NCBI RefSeq assembly: GCF_001659605.2
Contig: NC_035162.2
Location: 12,481,248 to 12,545,247, forward strand
DNA: 64,000 bases
From: Manihot esculenta
Lineage: Eukaryota; Streptophyta; Magnoliopsida; Malpighiales; Euphorbiaceae
Direction of reading: 5' to 3'
Position 1 is the stretch's first letter. Each line of letters begins with the position of its first letter. Below are positions 39,151 through 49,316 of this stretch, in pieces. The notes under the pieces were generated by a model. It saw nothing but the letters and a program-made list of their open reading frames with translations, had not been told where the DNA came from and made no database searches. The position numbers were made by a program, and so were the translations under genes.

Positions 39151-41421
39151 TGTAATACCCGGCTGGCGTCCGGCATCGGAATTCTGCTTTCCGGTGGGAT
39201 CCGGGATGTCGGAAGTCTCTAGAAGGGTTTGATTTATGTTTTTCTTCAATGTTTTGGTATGTTTCATAGTTTTAAAGTATAAGAAAATGAGTTTTTGAGT
39301 GAAATGAACCAAGGCAGAAAAGCCAGATTCGGCCGCCGAAGTTGAGGTTCGGCCGCCGAACATGCATGGCTTTCGGTTTCACGTGTGGCCGCCGAAGGTG
39401 GTCTGGCCAGCCACCTATAAATGGCCCTCAGTCGGTTGAAGCGGTCAGAGCACCGTTTCTTTTGTCTTCTGAGGTGAAACTCTGCCCTTTGTGAGTCTTT
39501 CTTCATGTTTTCATTAACTCATACAAAGATTTGATTAGTTTTCATGATTATTTGAAGGTTTTAAGTTAAACACTCAAAGTTTTGAAGTTTGGAGAGTTTG
39601 AAGGCAAGTTGCTCCAAAACTCCACGTTAGGATCGTTCATCTTCTTGATTTCAAGAGGTAAGTGAAGATCCTGAGCTTATTTTTATGTTTTCTGAAGGTT
39701 TTATGGGGTTTATGGAGAGAGTTGCATGAATAGGGTTCTTTGTGAGGTTTTGATGATTTTGTGCATAAAGCTTGTTTCTGTGTTGTTTGTATTGTGTGTT
39801 TGGAGTTTTTAGGTAGTTTTTGACCCCTTTGAGCATATACATGAGTGTATGCAAGTGGAGGAAGTGAGGTGTTTGAGTTGGAGAGAGTTTTGTGCATTTG
39901 GCGAGAGGCAGGGCAAGTTTCTGCCCTGCTGATGAACTCAGGTTTGGCAGCCGAAAGAACATTCGGCCGCCGAACCTCTGAAGTGGTGAGAGGAGGTGGC
40001 TTCGGCTGCCCAAGCTTGCCCCCGAGCCTTTGGACTTTCGGCTCTGGAGGGGAGTTCGGCCGCCGAAGGTTAGAGACTTTCGTCTCTAGAGTGCCTTTTG
40101 GCCTCCGAAACTTGCCCCCGAAAGGGTTCGGCTGCTGAAAGTAGAGCTTCGGCCGCCGAAGGTGCTTGAGTTTCGTCTCTGGAGAGGACTTTCGGCCGCC
40201 GAACCTGCCGCCGAAAGTGTCCTGTCCAGCTTTCCTTTGCATGCTTTGCATGGATGGTAGAGTGAGTTTAAGGGAATTCTTGGGACGTTTAATAGAGTTA
40301 TTCATGAGCTAGTTTGGTCCCTCATTTGAGTCCATCTGTATAGGTACAGACCAGAGGAACCAGAGAGAGCAGCAGTGAGTACTGCTCCAGAGTTTTCAGA
40401 GCCTGCAGAGTCAGTCAGTCCAGGTAGCCAGAGGTGAGTGGAACTAAACTTAACTCTTTTACTTGACCAATGGAATGTTTTAGCATTTTTCATGCATCAT
40501 GATTATGCAATAGGTTGCTTGCATTAGTATCCACGAATATGTTGCATTGTATAGTTATTTGTTGAGGTGGGTGAATGCTGAATGATTCAATAGTCTCAGA
40601 CAGGAAGTCCAGGAGCCTTTGACTACGCCCTGGCAGGTATAGTAAAGTCCAGGAGCCTTTGACTACGCCCTGGCAGTTATAGTAAAGACCAGGAGCCTTT
40701 GACTACGCCCTGGCAATGGTAAGTACAGAGGTGTTATATACACATATACATATATGACAGGAAGACCAGGTGCTCGATTCTACGCCCTGGCACAGAGTTA
40801 CTGGGACTATGTGGTGACAGGTTTACTCTTGTTGTGAATTGACTGTGTTATGACGCATTCCATGAGATCATATTGTAATGAATTATTTTACTGTTCTACT
40901 CACTGGGCTATAGAGCTCATCCCACTCCCTTAACCCCAGTCTTGCAGGTTCAATGTACAGTGTACAGGGAAGGTTCAGCAAAGTGCAGAAAAAGAAAAGA
41001 GAATTGTAATAGTGTAGAGTGGACATGTAATGTTAAAGAGATGTAATAGTTATGTTTGCAGTTACAGATGTGCTTGACTTAGTAGTTTGTGTTGTAAATC
41101 TATTGTTATGTACATGATCTGTATATGTATATGTTTTACTGAGTATGTGAAAAACCAGGCTTAACAGGTATGAGTTAACCCATCTAGAGCAAGCTCTAGT
41201 CAGGGGGACAGAGTACAGAGTACAGAGTACAGAGTACAGAGATAGTGCATGCACAGGTTAAGCCTTGGTTCAGAAAAGAGTTTTTATTTTCACAGAAAAT
41301 GTATGATCATGTATGAGATTTACAGGGACACAGAGAGTATAGTAGGCTTGCTACAGGTTCTGGCGGCCTTACGCCGACCTGAATCCTAGCGCCGGTGACG
41401 GTCCATTTTGGGGTCGTTACA
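39151..41421 (+). repeat. 5' LTR of middle element
   Basis: Contains clusters of TTCGGCCGCCGAA-type words (39328-39360, 39930-40205), a three-copy 40-bp tandem repeat at 40607-40720 and a run of four GTACAGA units at about 41213-41240. Minus-strand ORFs (for example 39637-40305) run antisense through the GCC-rich words and are not credible genes. A TATA-like CCTATAAATGG lies at about 39413-39423. Confidence 0.95.
40607..40720. repeat. Three-copy 40-bp tandem repeat within LTR
   Basis: Units begin GTCCAGGAGCCTTTGACTAC at 40607 and 40647, and GACCAGGAGCC at 40687. The same array is present in the other LTR at about 45250-45362. A related shortened unit (ACCAGGTGCTCGATTCTACG) follows near 40766. 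Confidence 0.9.
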
Positions 41422-41440
41422 GATTGGTATCAGAGCCCTA
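41422..41440 (+). other. Primer-binding site of middle element
   Basis: TGGTATCAGAGCCCTAGG starts 3 bp after the LTR end. It is the common plant PBS complementary to initiator tRNA-Met. Confidence 0.9.
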
Positions 41441-42483
41441 GGTTCATATGATCGGACCTATAGAGACAGTGTCGGGCTCATAGAGGTTAGAAGTGGTCAA
41501 GCACAATAGGAAATCATGTCCACTAGGATAGGGTGTTGAGTCCTATCTGTTTCATGCTATGAGTTATGCATGTGCCTTATTGATATGTGATGTTTATGTG
41601 CTAAAGTGTTATCTTTTGTGTTGTTTTCCAGAGAGTAAAGATGAGAGGAACTCGTCGATCAGCTCGATTGACTGGAGTCCCACCAGATAGTGAGAGACCA
41701 ACTGCTCGTCCTCCTGTATTGCCAAGGGCAAGGTCTCAGAGATCTAGCAGGGAAGGTACGTCAATAGACCCTAGAAGGTCTGTAGACGAGAGCAGAAGAG
41801 GTACAGCGAGAGAAGAAAGATCAGAGGAAAGGAGGGAGGCTATGGAGATTGACCAGTCTAGAGATGACAGTATGGGTATAGGCAGATTTGAGGAAGGTAT
41901 GGGAGAGTCGCAGGGAGGCGTTCAGACCTCAGGTTTTGGCTATCCAGAGTATCCGATGGGAGGTATGTCGGAGTACTCTAGTTTTGTCCCATATCCTCCT
42001 TACATGCCATATATGCCTTATCCTCCTTACTATCCACCATATCCTATGTATCCACCATCCCCTACCCATCTAAGTGCAGCACACCCAGAGCCAAATGACC
42101 CAGTACCACCACCACCAGAACCAGTAGCCCCTGTTGTTGACAGACATCAACCTAGCGCATCTGGAGGTAAAGTACAAATGACGGAGTACTTGAAATTGGA
42201 TGCTCCTAAATACAACACGGGAGATGATCCATTTGAATACCTCAGATCCGTTAGGATGATAACCAGTGAGTTGGGAGCTGATGATAGTAGAGCCATTGAG
42301 ATGGCAGGGTTTACACTTAAATGTAAGAAAGCCAGAGAATGGTTCAAGAATTATGTGGAACCCAGGGTGGACAGTATGTCATGGGGAGAGTTCGCCAATG
42401 AATTTGCAGGGTGGGCTTTTCCAGACAGTTCTAGGGAGATGAAAGTCATAGAGTTCGAACAGTTGAGACAGACAGATGAGATG

Positions 42484-42744
42484 TGTAACATCCTCTGGGC
42501 CCACAACAGTAGATATTGTCCGCTTCGGGTTCGAGGGCCTTGGCCCAGCCTTCCCCTCACGGTTTTGTTTCTAAGGGTTCACGCCCAGGGTTCATGCCCA
42601 GCGTCCTTCCCCTGCATCCTTCCCCTCAAAACGCGTCTACTGTGATCTCTTGGGGCTTGCCCTTATAAGGCTTTCCCCCTCCTTACCTCTTTCCGATGTG
42701 GGATACTTTCAATCCACCTGCTTAGGGCTTCTACCCCCCTTACA
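42484..42744 (-). repeat. TRIM LTR copy 1
   Basis: Starts TGTAAC and ends TTACA on the plus strand. It is the full-length reference copy (261 bp). Adjacent to the PBS-bearing 58-bp interior. Confidence 0.85.
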
Positions 42745-42802
42745 GGCCTGAGCGTCCTCGCTCAGCACACCGTACTCGTGAGGCCCAGGCTCTGATACCA
42801 AT

Positions 42803-43044
42803 TGTAACATCCTCTGGGCCCACAACAGTAGATATTGTTCGCTTCGGGTTCGAGGGCCTTGGCCCAGCCTCCCCCTCACGGTTTTGTTTCTAAGGGTTCA
42901 CGCCCAGGGGTCACGCCCAGCGTCCTTCCCCTGCATCCTTCCCCTCAAAACGCGTCTACTGTGATCTCTTGGGGCTTGCCCTTATAAGGCTTTCCCCCTC
43001 CTTACCTCTTTCCGATGTGGGATACTTTCAATCCACCTGCTTAG
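42803..43044 (-). repeat. TRIM LTR copy 2, truncated
   Basis: Direct repeat of copy 1 for about 242 bp, ending at CACCTGCTTAG, where it meets the inverted copy 3. Confidence 0.85.
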
Positions 43045-43298
43045 TGGGTAGAAGCCCTAAGCAGGTGGATTGAAAGTATCCCACATCGGAAAGAGGTAAG
43101 GAGGGGGAAAGCCTTATAAGGGTAAGCCCCAATAGATCACAGTAGACGCATTTTGAGGGGAAGGATGCGGGGGAAGGACGCTGGGCGTGAACCCTGGGCG
43201 TGAACCCTTAGAAACAAAACCGTGAGGGGAAGGCTGGGCCAAGGCCCTCGAACCCGAAGCGGACAATATCTACTGTTGTGGGCCCAGAGGATGTTACA
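43045..43298 (+). repeat. TRIM LTR copy 3, inverted
   Basis: Reverse complement of copies 1 and 2, starting within GGGTAGAAGCCCTAAGCAGG and ending GGATGTTACA. With copy 2 it forms an almost perfect inverted repeat with arms of about 240 bp and virtually no loop. Confidence 0.85.
43078..43120 (+). promoter_or_regulatory. USE + TATA-like promoter module in TRIM LTR
   Basis: ATCCCACATCG (43078-43088) is a perfect match to the plant snRNA upstream sequence element RTCCCACATCG. A TTATAAG box follows at 43114-43120, 25 bp downstream. Known plant snRNA promoters keep USE-TATA spacing near 33-34 bp for Pol II and 23-24 bp for Pol III genes. The same module is on the minus strand in copies 1 (USE 42694-42704) and 2 (USE 43013-43023). 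The motif is visible; promoter activity is inferred. Confidence 0.5.
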
Positions 43299-43770
43299 AG
43301 ATGAGTGTTGATGAATTCACATATAAGTTCCTGGATTTGCTTCAGTACGTGGGTCAAGCCTATGATACTGATCAGAAGAAGGCAAGGAGATATACTATGA
43401 GATTGCATCCCAGGTATTCTTCCTTGATTCTTCCAGCAGAAAAGGAGAGTTTCCACACGATAGTGGATGCAGCCAGGTAAATAGAAGCTAGTGCCAATAT
43501 TCAGAAACAGTCAAAGGCACAGGCTTCGGGTTCTAAGGCCCCTAGTTCAGGCACTTCAGGCAGTAAGAGATGGGATAGAGCAAAAGGAACAAAGAGTAAG
43601 TTCTGGAATAAAGTGAAGTCAGGTCTGGGAATAGGTAGTGGCTTAAGCTCTGGCACAGCTCCAGTCTGCAGAAGATGCGGAAAACCACATGGAGGAGTTT
43701 GTCGGTTGGGATCTACAGCTTTTGATATGTTATTTGTTTGTTTTCGGAATATTCGAGGACGAATGTTCTT

Positions 43771-43782
43771 AAGGGGGGAGAA
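43771..43782 (+). other. Polypurine tract of middle element
   Basis: AAGGGGGGAGAA directly precedes the 3' LTR (TGTAATACCC at 43783). Confidence 0.85.
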
Positions 43783-46065
43783 TGTAATACCCGGCTGGCG
43801 TCCGACATCGGAATTCTGCTTTCCGGTGGGATCCGAGATGTCGGAAGTCTCTAGAAGGGTTTGATTTATGTTTTTCTTCAATGTTTTGGTATGTTTCATA
43901 GTTTTAAAGCATAAGAAAATGAGTTTTTGAGTGAAATGAACCAAGGCAGAAAAGCCAGATTCGGCCGCCGAAGTTGAGGTTTGGCCGCCGAACATGCATG
44001 GCTTTCGGTTTCACGTGTGGCCGCCGAAGGTGGTCTGGCCAGCCACCTATAAATGGCCCTCAGTCGGTTGAAGCGGTCAGAGCACCGTTTCTTTTGTCTT
44101 CTGAGGTGAAACTCTTCCCTTTGTGAGTCTTTCTTCATGTTTTCATTAACTCATGCAAAGATTTGATTAGTTTTCATGATTATTTGAAGGTTTTAAGTTA
44201 AACACTCAAAGTTTTGAAGTTTGGAGAGTTTGAAGGCAAGTTGCTCCAAAACTCCACGTTAGGATCGTTCATCTTCTTGATTTCAAGAGGTAAGTGAAGA
44301 TCCTGAGCTTGTTTTTATGTTTTCTGAAGGTTTTATGGGGTTTATGGAGAGAGTTGCATGAATAGGGTTCTTTGTGAGGTTTTGATGATTTTGTGCATAA
44401 AGCTTGTTTCTGTGTTGTTTGTGTTGTGTGTTTGGGGTTTTTAGGTAGTTTTTGACCCCTTTGAGCATATACATGAGTGTATGCAAGTGGAGGAAGTGAG
44501 GTGTTTGAGTTGGAGAGAGTTTTGTGCATTTGGCAAGAGGCAGGGCAAGTTTCTGCCCTGCTGATGAACTCAGGTTCGGCAGCCGAAAGAACATTCGGCC
44601 GCCGAACCTCTGAAGTGGTGAGAGGAGGTGGCTTCGGCTGCCCAAGCTTGCCCCCGAGCCTTTGGACTTTCGGCTCTGGAGGGGAGTTCGACCGCCGAAG
44701 GTGCCGCCGAAGGTTAGAGACTTTCGTCTCTAGAGTGCCTTTTAGCCTCCGAAACTTACCCCCGAAAGGGTTCGGCTGCCGAAAGTAGAGCTTCGGCCGC
44801 CGAAGATGCTTGAGTTTTATCTCTGGAGAGGACTTTCGGCCGCCTAACCTGCCGCCAAAAGTGTCCTGTCCAGCTTTCCTTTGCATGCTTTGCATGGATG
44901 GTAGAGTGAGTTTAAGGGAATTCTTGGGATGTTTAATAGAGTTATTCATGAGCTAGTTTGGTCCCTCATTTGAGTCCATCTGTATAGGTACAGACCAGAG
45001 GAACCAGAGAGAGCAGCAGTGAGTACTGCTCCAGAGTTTTCAGAGCCTGCAGAGTTAGTCAGTCCAGGTAGCCAGAGGTGAGTGGAACTAAACTTAACTC
45101 TTTTACTTGACCAATGGAATGTTTTAGCATTTTTCATGCATCATGATTATGCAATAGGTTGCTTGCATTAGTATCCACGAATATGTTGCATTGCATAGTT
45201 ATTTGTTGATGTGGGTGAATGCTGAATGATCCAATAGTCTCAGACAGGAAGTCCAGGAGCCTTTGACTACGCCCTGGCAGGTGTAGTAAAGTCCAGGAGC
45301 CTTTGACTACGCCCTGGCAGTTATAGTAAAGACCAAGAGCCTTTGACTACGCCCTGGCAATGGTAAGTACAGAGGTGTTATATACACATATACATATATG
45401 ACAGGAAGACCAGGTGCTCGATTCTACGCCCTGGCACAGAGTTACTGGGACTATGTGGTGACAGGTTTACTCTTGTTGTGAATTGACTGTGTTATGACGC
45501 ATTCCATGAGATCATATTATAATGAATTGTTTTACTGTTCTACTCACTGGGCTATAGAGCTCATCCCACTCCCTTAACCCCAGTCTTGCAGGTTCAATGT
45601 ATAGTGTACAGGGAAGGTTCAGCAAAGTGCAAAAAAAGAAAAGAGAATTGTAATAGTGTAGAATGGACATGTAATGTTAAAGAGATGTAATAGTTATGTT
45701 TGCATTTAGAGATGTGCTTGACTTAGTAGTTTGTGTTGTAAATCTATTGTTATGTACATGATCTGTATATGTATATGTTTTACTGAGTATGTGAAAAATC
45801 AGGCTTAACAGGTATGAGTTAACCCATCTAGAGCAAGCTCTAGTCAGGGGGACAGAGTACAGAGTACAGAGTACAGAGTACAGAGATAGTGCATGCACAG
45901 GTTAAGCCTTGGTTCAGAAAAGAGTTTTTATTTTCACAGAAAATGTATGATCATGTATGAGATTTACAGGGACACAGAGAGTATAGCAGGCTTGCTACGG
46001 GTTCTGGCGGCCTTACGCCGACCTGAATCCTAGCGCCAGTGACGGTCCATTTTGGGGTCGTTACA
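43783..46065 (+). repeat. 3' LTR of middle element
   Basis: Partner of 39151-41421, 12 bp longer because of one extra CCGCCGAAGGTG-type unit near 44695-44710. Same internal tandem repeats. Followed by target copy ATCAC. Confidence 0.95.
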
Positions 46066-46354
46066 ATCACCACCAGACAAACCTCAAAATCAAGAGTCTT
46101 TTACGCTACCTTCATTTATTGTTTTGCAGTTATTGTTAATTATAGAATTATAAAGTGTAAATAATACTTATACTTTTCACAATATTTTACATGTTCAAGC
46201 ATAGTATTTTATAAATTGTTCATCTGAAGTATGAAACTAAGTGACATGTGCGACATATTATTTATTAATGAATATTATTGAATTAACAACGAGCATTCTC
46301 GTTATATACGCTCTGTGCAAGCTCTTATTTTGCAGAAAAATTCAGAAAAATGAA

Positions 46355-46500
46355 CAAGACCTCAGTTAGGCACAAAATCAGCTGAGATGACAAAGCGACA
46401 GTAAGGCCAATGAGCTTGAATCTTACCCAAGACCTCAGTTAGGCACAAAACCAGCTGAGATGACAAAGCAACAGTAAGGCCAATGAGCATGAACCTTGCG
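46355..46500. repeat. Tandem repeat, 2 units of 73 bp
   Basis: Units start with CAAGACCTCAGTTAGGCACA at 46355 and 46428; a third partial start is at 46501. In the interior of the outer retroelement just right of the nested element. Confidence 0.85.
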
Positions 46501-46554
46501 CAAGACCTCCTAAGGGAGCAAAGAAGGCCGGCGGGATCACAAAGATCTCCCCGG

Positions 46555-46978
46555 AATAAAAACGGCCGGTGAGGATCTTAAAAGACCTCCCGGAGCACGA
46601 AGACCGGGATTCCCTAGAACTCCCGGGAAAACAAAGAAGACCGGGATCCCCTAGAACTCCCGGAAAAACAAAGAAGACCGGGATCCCCTAGAACTCCCGG
46701 GAAAACAAAACAAAAATGGCCGGTGAGGATCTTAAAAGACCTCCCGGAGCACGAAGATCGGGATCCCCTAGAACTCCCGGGAAAACAAAGAAGACCGGGA
46801 TCCCCTAGAACTCCCGGGAAAACAAAATAAAAATGGCCGGTGAGGATCTTAAAAGACCTCCCGGAGCACGAAGACCGGGATCCCCTAGAACTCCCGGGAA
46901 AACAAAATAAAAACGATCGGTGAAGATCTCCAAGATCTCCCGGAGCAACAAAGACCAGGATCCCCAAGATCTCCTGGC
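46555..46978. repeat. Higher-order tandem array of a 37-bp unit
   Basis: The basic unit starts GAAGACCGGGATCCCCTAGA and continues ACTCCCGGGAAAACAAA. It occurs in singles or pairs separated by a second unit of about 43 bp containing GGCCGGTGAGGATCTTAAAA and GACCTCCCGGAGCAC. Four super-repeats can be counted. ORFs on the minus strand across it (for example 46614-46967) are repeat artefacts. Confidence 0.9.
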
Positions 46979-46981
46979 ATA

Positions 46982-47420
46982 AGAAGACCTCACTGAGCCA
47001 TAGAAGACCTCAGTGAGGTCCTGGCAAAAGAAGACCTCACTGAGCCATAGAAGACCTCAGTGAGGTCCTGGCAAAAGAAGACCTCACTGAGTCATAGAAG
47101 AGTTCAGTGAGGTCCTGGCAAAAGAAGACATCACCGAGCCATAGAAGAGCTCAGTGAGGTCCTGGCAAAAGAAGACCTCACTGAGCCATAGAAGACCTCA
47201 GGAGGAAGAAGACCTCACTAAGACATAGAGATTTCAGGGAGGTAGAAGACCAGGATCCCCAAGATCTCCTGGCAAAAGAAGACCTCACTAAGACATAGAA
47301 GACCTCACTGAGCCAAAGAAGACCTCAGTGAGGTCCTGGCAAAAGAAGACCTCACTGAGACATAGAAGACCTCAGTGAGGTCCTGGCAACAGAAGACCTC
47401 ACTGAGCCATAGAAGACCTT
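46982..47420. repeat. Tandem array of a ~47-bp unit
   Basis: Units read GAAGACCTCACTGAGCCATA then GAAGACCTCAGTGAGGTCCTGGCAAAA, with six or seven full or partial copies. Each unit contains its own short inverted repeat (CCTCACTGAG / CTCAGTGAGG), so RNA from either strand would fold. Continues the interior of the outer retroelement. Confidence 0.9.
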
Positions 47421-48670
47421 AACTGCATACCAAAATACAAAGCCAAACAGAGAATCAGGGGCAATCATAAGAGGCACCGACCTCGAGAATTGACTGCTAG
47501 CACTAAACCAACTCAGCTGGCCTAGAGAGAGATCCAGGCAACAAAGAGCCCGCAAAACGCTCGAGAGCAGACAGCCCATAAATACTCGGGGGCAAAAAAC
47601 ATACACGAGAGTCCAACGCTCAGATAAAAAATCAATAAGGCAAGACGGTCAAATCCAAAACAGATAGTCCGACCTCTGCAATCCAGGTTCGATCTCCCTA
47701 GAAGCTTGGAGGGGCTCTAGGTCTGCACCAACAGGGCTGTGAGCCTATAAAAGAAAAAGTTAAAGCCGAACAAACAAGCAGTCAGACTGAAACACAGCTC
47801 GTATAAGGCTCGACAAGAAAGCAAGAAATCAAGTCTGACTTTACAAAAGAGCTCGGGGCATCAAAAGTGAAGAAAGTGAAATTCCGAACTTCGGAGCTCG
47901 CGATATAGGCAGCATCACAGGCTATAGGCACAAAAGCCTAAGCAAAAAGCAAAGAACCGAGCTCCCAGCTCGGATGAACTCGCAACAGGAAAACACTCAA
48001 GTAGAATAAAGCTAAATACAAAAAAAATAACAGAGAACCAAGCTCCCTCTACAAAAAGGCCCACAAATGCAGGAACGCATAAAAGGATAAACGAAGGCGA
48101 AGGACCATGCTCACAGCTCGGATTAACTCACAATAAACAAACGTTCAGCAAGAATAACCCAGGAAGAGGAAAACAACAAAAGAACGAGTACTCTATCCCA
48201 GTGGAGCTCACAGCTCAAACCGTACCGACTACCAGAAGGTTATCTCAAGAGGAACAAGGTATTATATTCCTGAGCTCGCAATAATGACGAGATCGTGAGC
48301 CAAAAACAGAAATGCCCTCATGAGAATAAGAAAAACTCGCAAGTCAGAAACTTAACCAGACTCCGAGCTCTTAGCCCGGGTCGGTTCGACCAGCAAAGAC
48401 CCAGTAGAGCCGGCCTGGTCCATCAAATAAGTAAAGTTGACAAAACCAGAAGACAGTGTGAGTAGAAAATAATGACGAGGCACAGACCGAGGTGAAATAT
48501 CATTCATCATCAAATACACATCTCCAGATCGCCATACATTTAAACACCAAAGTAAAGAGATAAAAAAATAAGGCAAGAAAAGGACGTTTTGACAAGAGCC
48601 GTTCTTGAGCTGCACGGTCATTAGTGGAGCCTAAGTATTTACCCCCTCACCAGTCATGGAATAACTGCTG
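47421..48670. other. Interior of outer retroelement without recognisable ORF
   Basis: About 1.25 kb of moderately A-rich sequence with recurring GAGCTC/AGCTCG words (for example GAGCTCGCGA, GAGCTCCCAGCTCGG). No gag or pol homology can be seen in six frames. Probably untranslated filler of a non-autonomous element. Confidence 0.6.
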
Positions 48671-48688
48671 AGGAGGTAAAGGGGCAAT
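48671..48688 (+). other. Polypurine tract of outer element
   Basis: GAGGAGGTAAAGGGGCAAT directly precedes the right LTR, as expected for plus-strand priming. Confidence 0.75.
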
Positions 48689-49316
48689 TGATAACTTCCA
48701 GATCTTTTCTAGTCCAGGAATAAGGTCGGGTCCAAAAGAAGGCCACAGGTCCAAAGCCCATCAGATCATACGCTCGAGAGGCGGCTCGACTTCACGAGCC
48801 TGGGCCGGCAACCCAGGGTGATCCGGATCAGATATGAGCACAAGCCCCATAAGGGAGTAGGCCCAATCACTCACCAGCCCTACCCGCATGCGCTCTGGAG
48901 AGCATTAAATGGCCGTTACGCATGGAGCAGGTGCCTGACACGCCCGTACGTACGGGCCTAAGTGACAAGGACAGGAAGCACTATATACTGGGGGGTCTTC
49001 TCTTGTAAGGGGGTATCTTCTTCTTTTTCTTCTCCGGCCTGGACTCCATTTTATTTTCTCTGCAACTCTTGTTTAAGGACACGACTCTTATTTAGGAAAC
49101 CTGACTTGAACGTCGGAGGGTCTCCGCCGGGGCATCCCCGGTGGACCCCTGACCCCCTTTTCCCTTGATTTGCAGGTCCTTTCCTCAAAAAAAACATGGA
49201 GAGACCCATTTGACAGACCTAACAGAGAGCCCAAAAAAGAATCAGATCCATATAACAAGGGACGAGTGAGAACCAAATTTATCGGATACGGAGCCTAGGG
49301 AGATTTAGAGTTATCA
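48689..49316 (+). repeat. 3' LTR of outer element
   Basis: Partner of 37340-37967, same length, same TGATAAC...GTTATCA termini, followed by ATTAT target copy at 49317-49321. Confidence 0.93.

Larger units (their letters stand above)
42484..43298 (-). mobile_element. Innermost TRIM-like retroelement with an extra inverted LTR
   Basis: 815 bp inserted into the gag ORF and flanked by AGATG on both sides (42479-42483 and 43299-43303). From left: LTR copy 1 on the minus strand (42484-42744, 261 bp), a 58-bp interior (42745-42802) holding an initiator-Met PBS (ATTGGTATCAGAGCC on the minus strand, at 42788-42802), LTR copy 2 on the minus strand (42803-43044, lacking about 19 bp at its far end), then LTR copy 3 in opposite orientation (about 43045-43298). 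Both outer ends are therefore the same LTR end (TGTAACATCC / GGATGTTACA). No ORF. Copies 1 and 2 differ at about 4 sites over 242 bp. Size and structure fit terminal-repeat retrotransposons in miniature. Confidence 0.88.
41641..43720 (+). pseudogene. gag of Ty3/gypsy element, disrupted
   Basis: An ATG at 41641 opens a gag-like reading frame: basic N-terminus, acidic stretch, Pro/Tyr-rich linker (around 41980-42060), then the retrotransposon gag core (YLKLDAPKYNTGDDPFEYL, from about 42184). The frame is cut at 42483 by the 815-bp TRIM insertion and continues after the target duplication from 43304. A TAA at 43478-43480 falls where related gag proteins continue. A zinc knuckle of the C-x2-C-x3-H-x3-C type (CRRCGKPHGGVC) follows at about 43668-43703. 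Homology then ends abruptly and the sequence jumps to the 3' end of the element, indicating loss of pol. Non-functional as it stands. Confidence 0.85.
39151..46065 (+). mobile_element. Middle element: pol-less Ty3/gypsy-type retrotransposon with large LTRs
   Basis: LTRs at 39151-41421 (2271 bp) and 43783-46065 (2283 bp) begin TGTAATACCC and end GGTCGTTACA. The 5-bp target duplication ATCAC is intact on both sides (39146-39150 and 46066-46070). A primer-binding site TGGTATCAGAGC (initiator tRNA-Met type) is at 41425-41436 and a polypurine tract AAGGGGGGAG is at 43771-43780. The interior encodes only gag, broken by a TRIM insertion and a stop, then jumps to the usual last stretch before the 3' LTR; protease, RT, RNase H and integrase are absent. 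LTRs differ at about 38 sites by my count (about 1.7%) plus one 12-bp indel, mostly transitions. It is inserted in the outer retroelement. Confidence 0.95.
37340..49316 (+). mobile_element. Outer non-autonomous LTR retrotransposon, interrupted by a nested element
   Basis: Two 628-bp direct repeats (37340-37967 and 48689-49316) begin TGATAAC and end GTTATCA, a 7-bp terminal inverted repeat. A primer-binding site starting TGGCGCCGTCTGTGGGAAC lies just inside the left LTR, and a purine-rich GAGGAGGTAAAGGGG tract sits just before the right LTR. ATTAT occurs on both sides (37335-37339, 49317-49321) as the target duplication, although the target is an ATT microsatellite so this is weak evidence alone. 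The interior without the nested element is about 3.8 kb and shows no gag, protease, reverse transcriptase or integrase. It carries a TM9SF gene fragment and tandem arrays instead. The LTRs differ at about 25 sites by my count (about 4%). Confidence 0.92.

Noticed and set aside
39637..40305. 222-codon ORF on the minus strand within the LTR, duplicated at 44269-44949
   Set aside because: It reads antisense through LTR sequence, its RRPN-like repeats come from the GCC-rich words, and it has no domain.
41641..42645. Treating the 334-codon ORF as an intact gene
   Set aside because: The last ~54 codons are the antisense of a TRIM LTR; the true gag frame is interrupted at 42483.
42484..43298. Cassandra-type TRIM with 5S rRNA-like LTR
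   Set aside because: The LTRs share the Met-type PBS but contain no recognisable 5S rRNA sequence or its internal promoter.
46614..46967. 117-codon ORF on the minus strand
   Set aside because: A translation of the 37-bp tandem array; periodic low-complexity peptide, no gene evidence.
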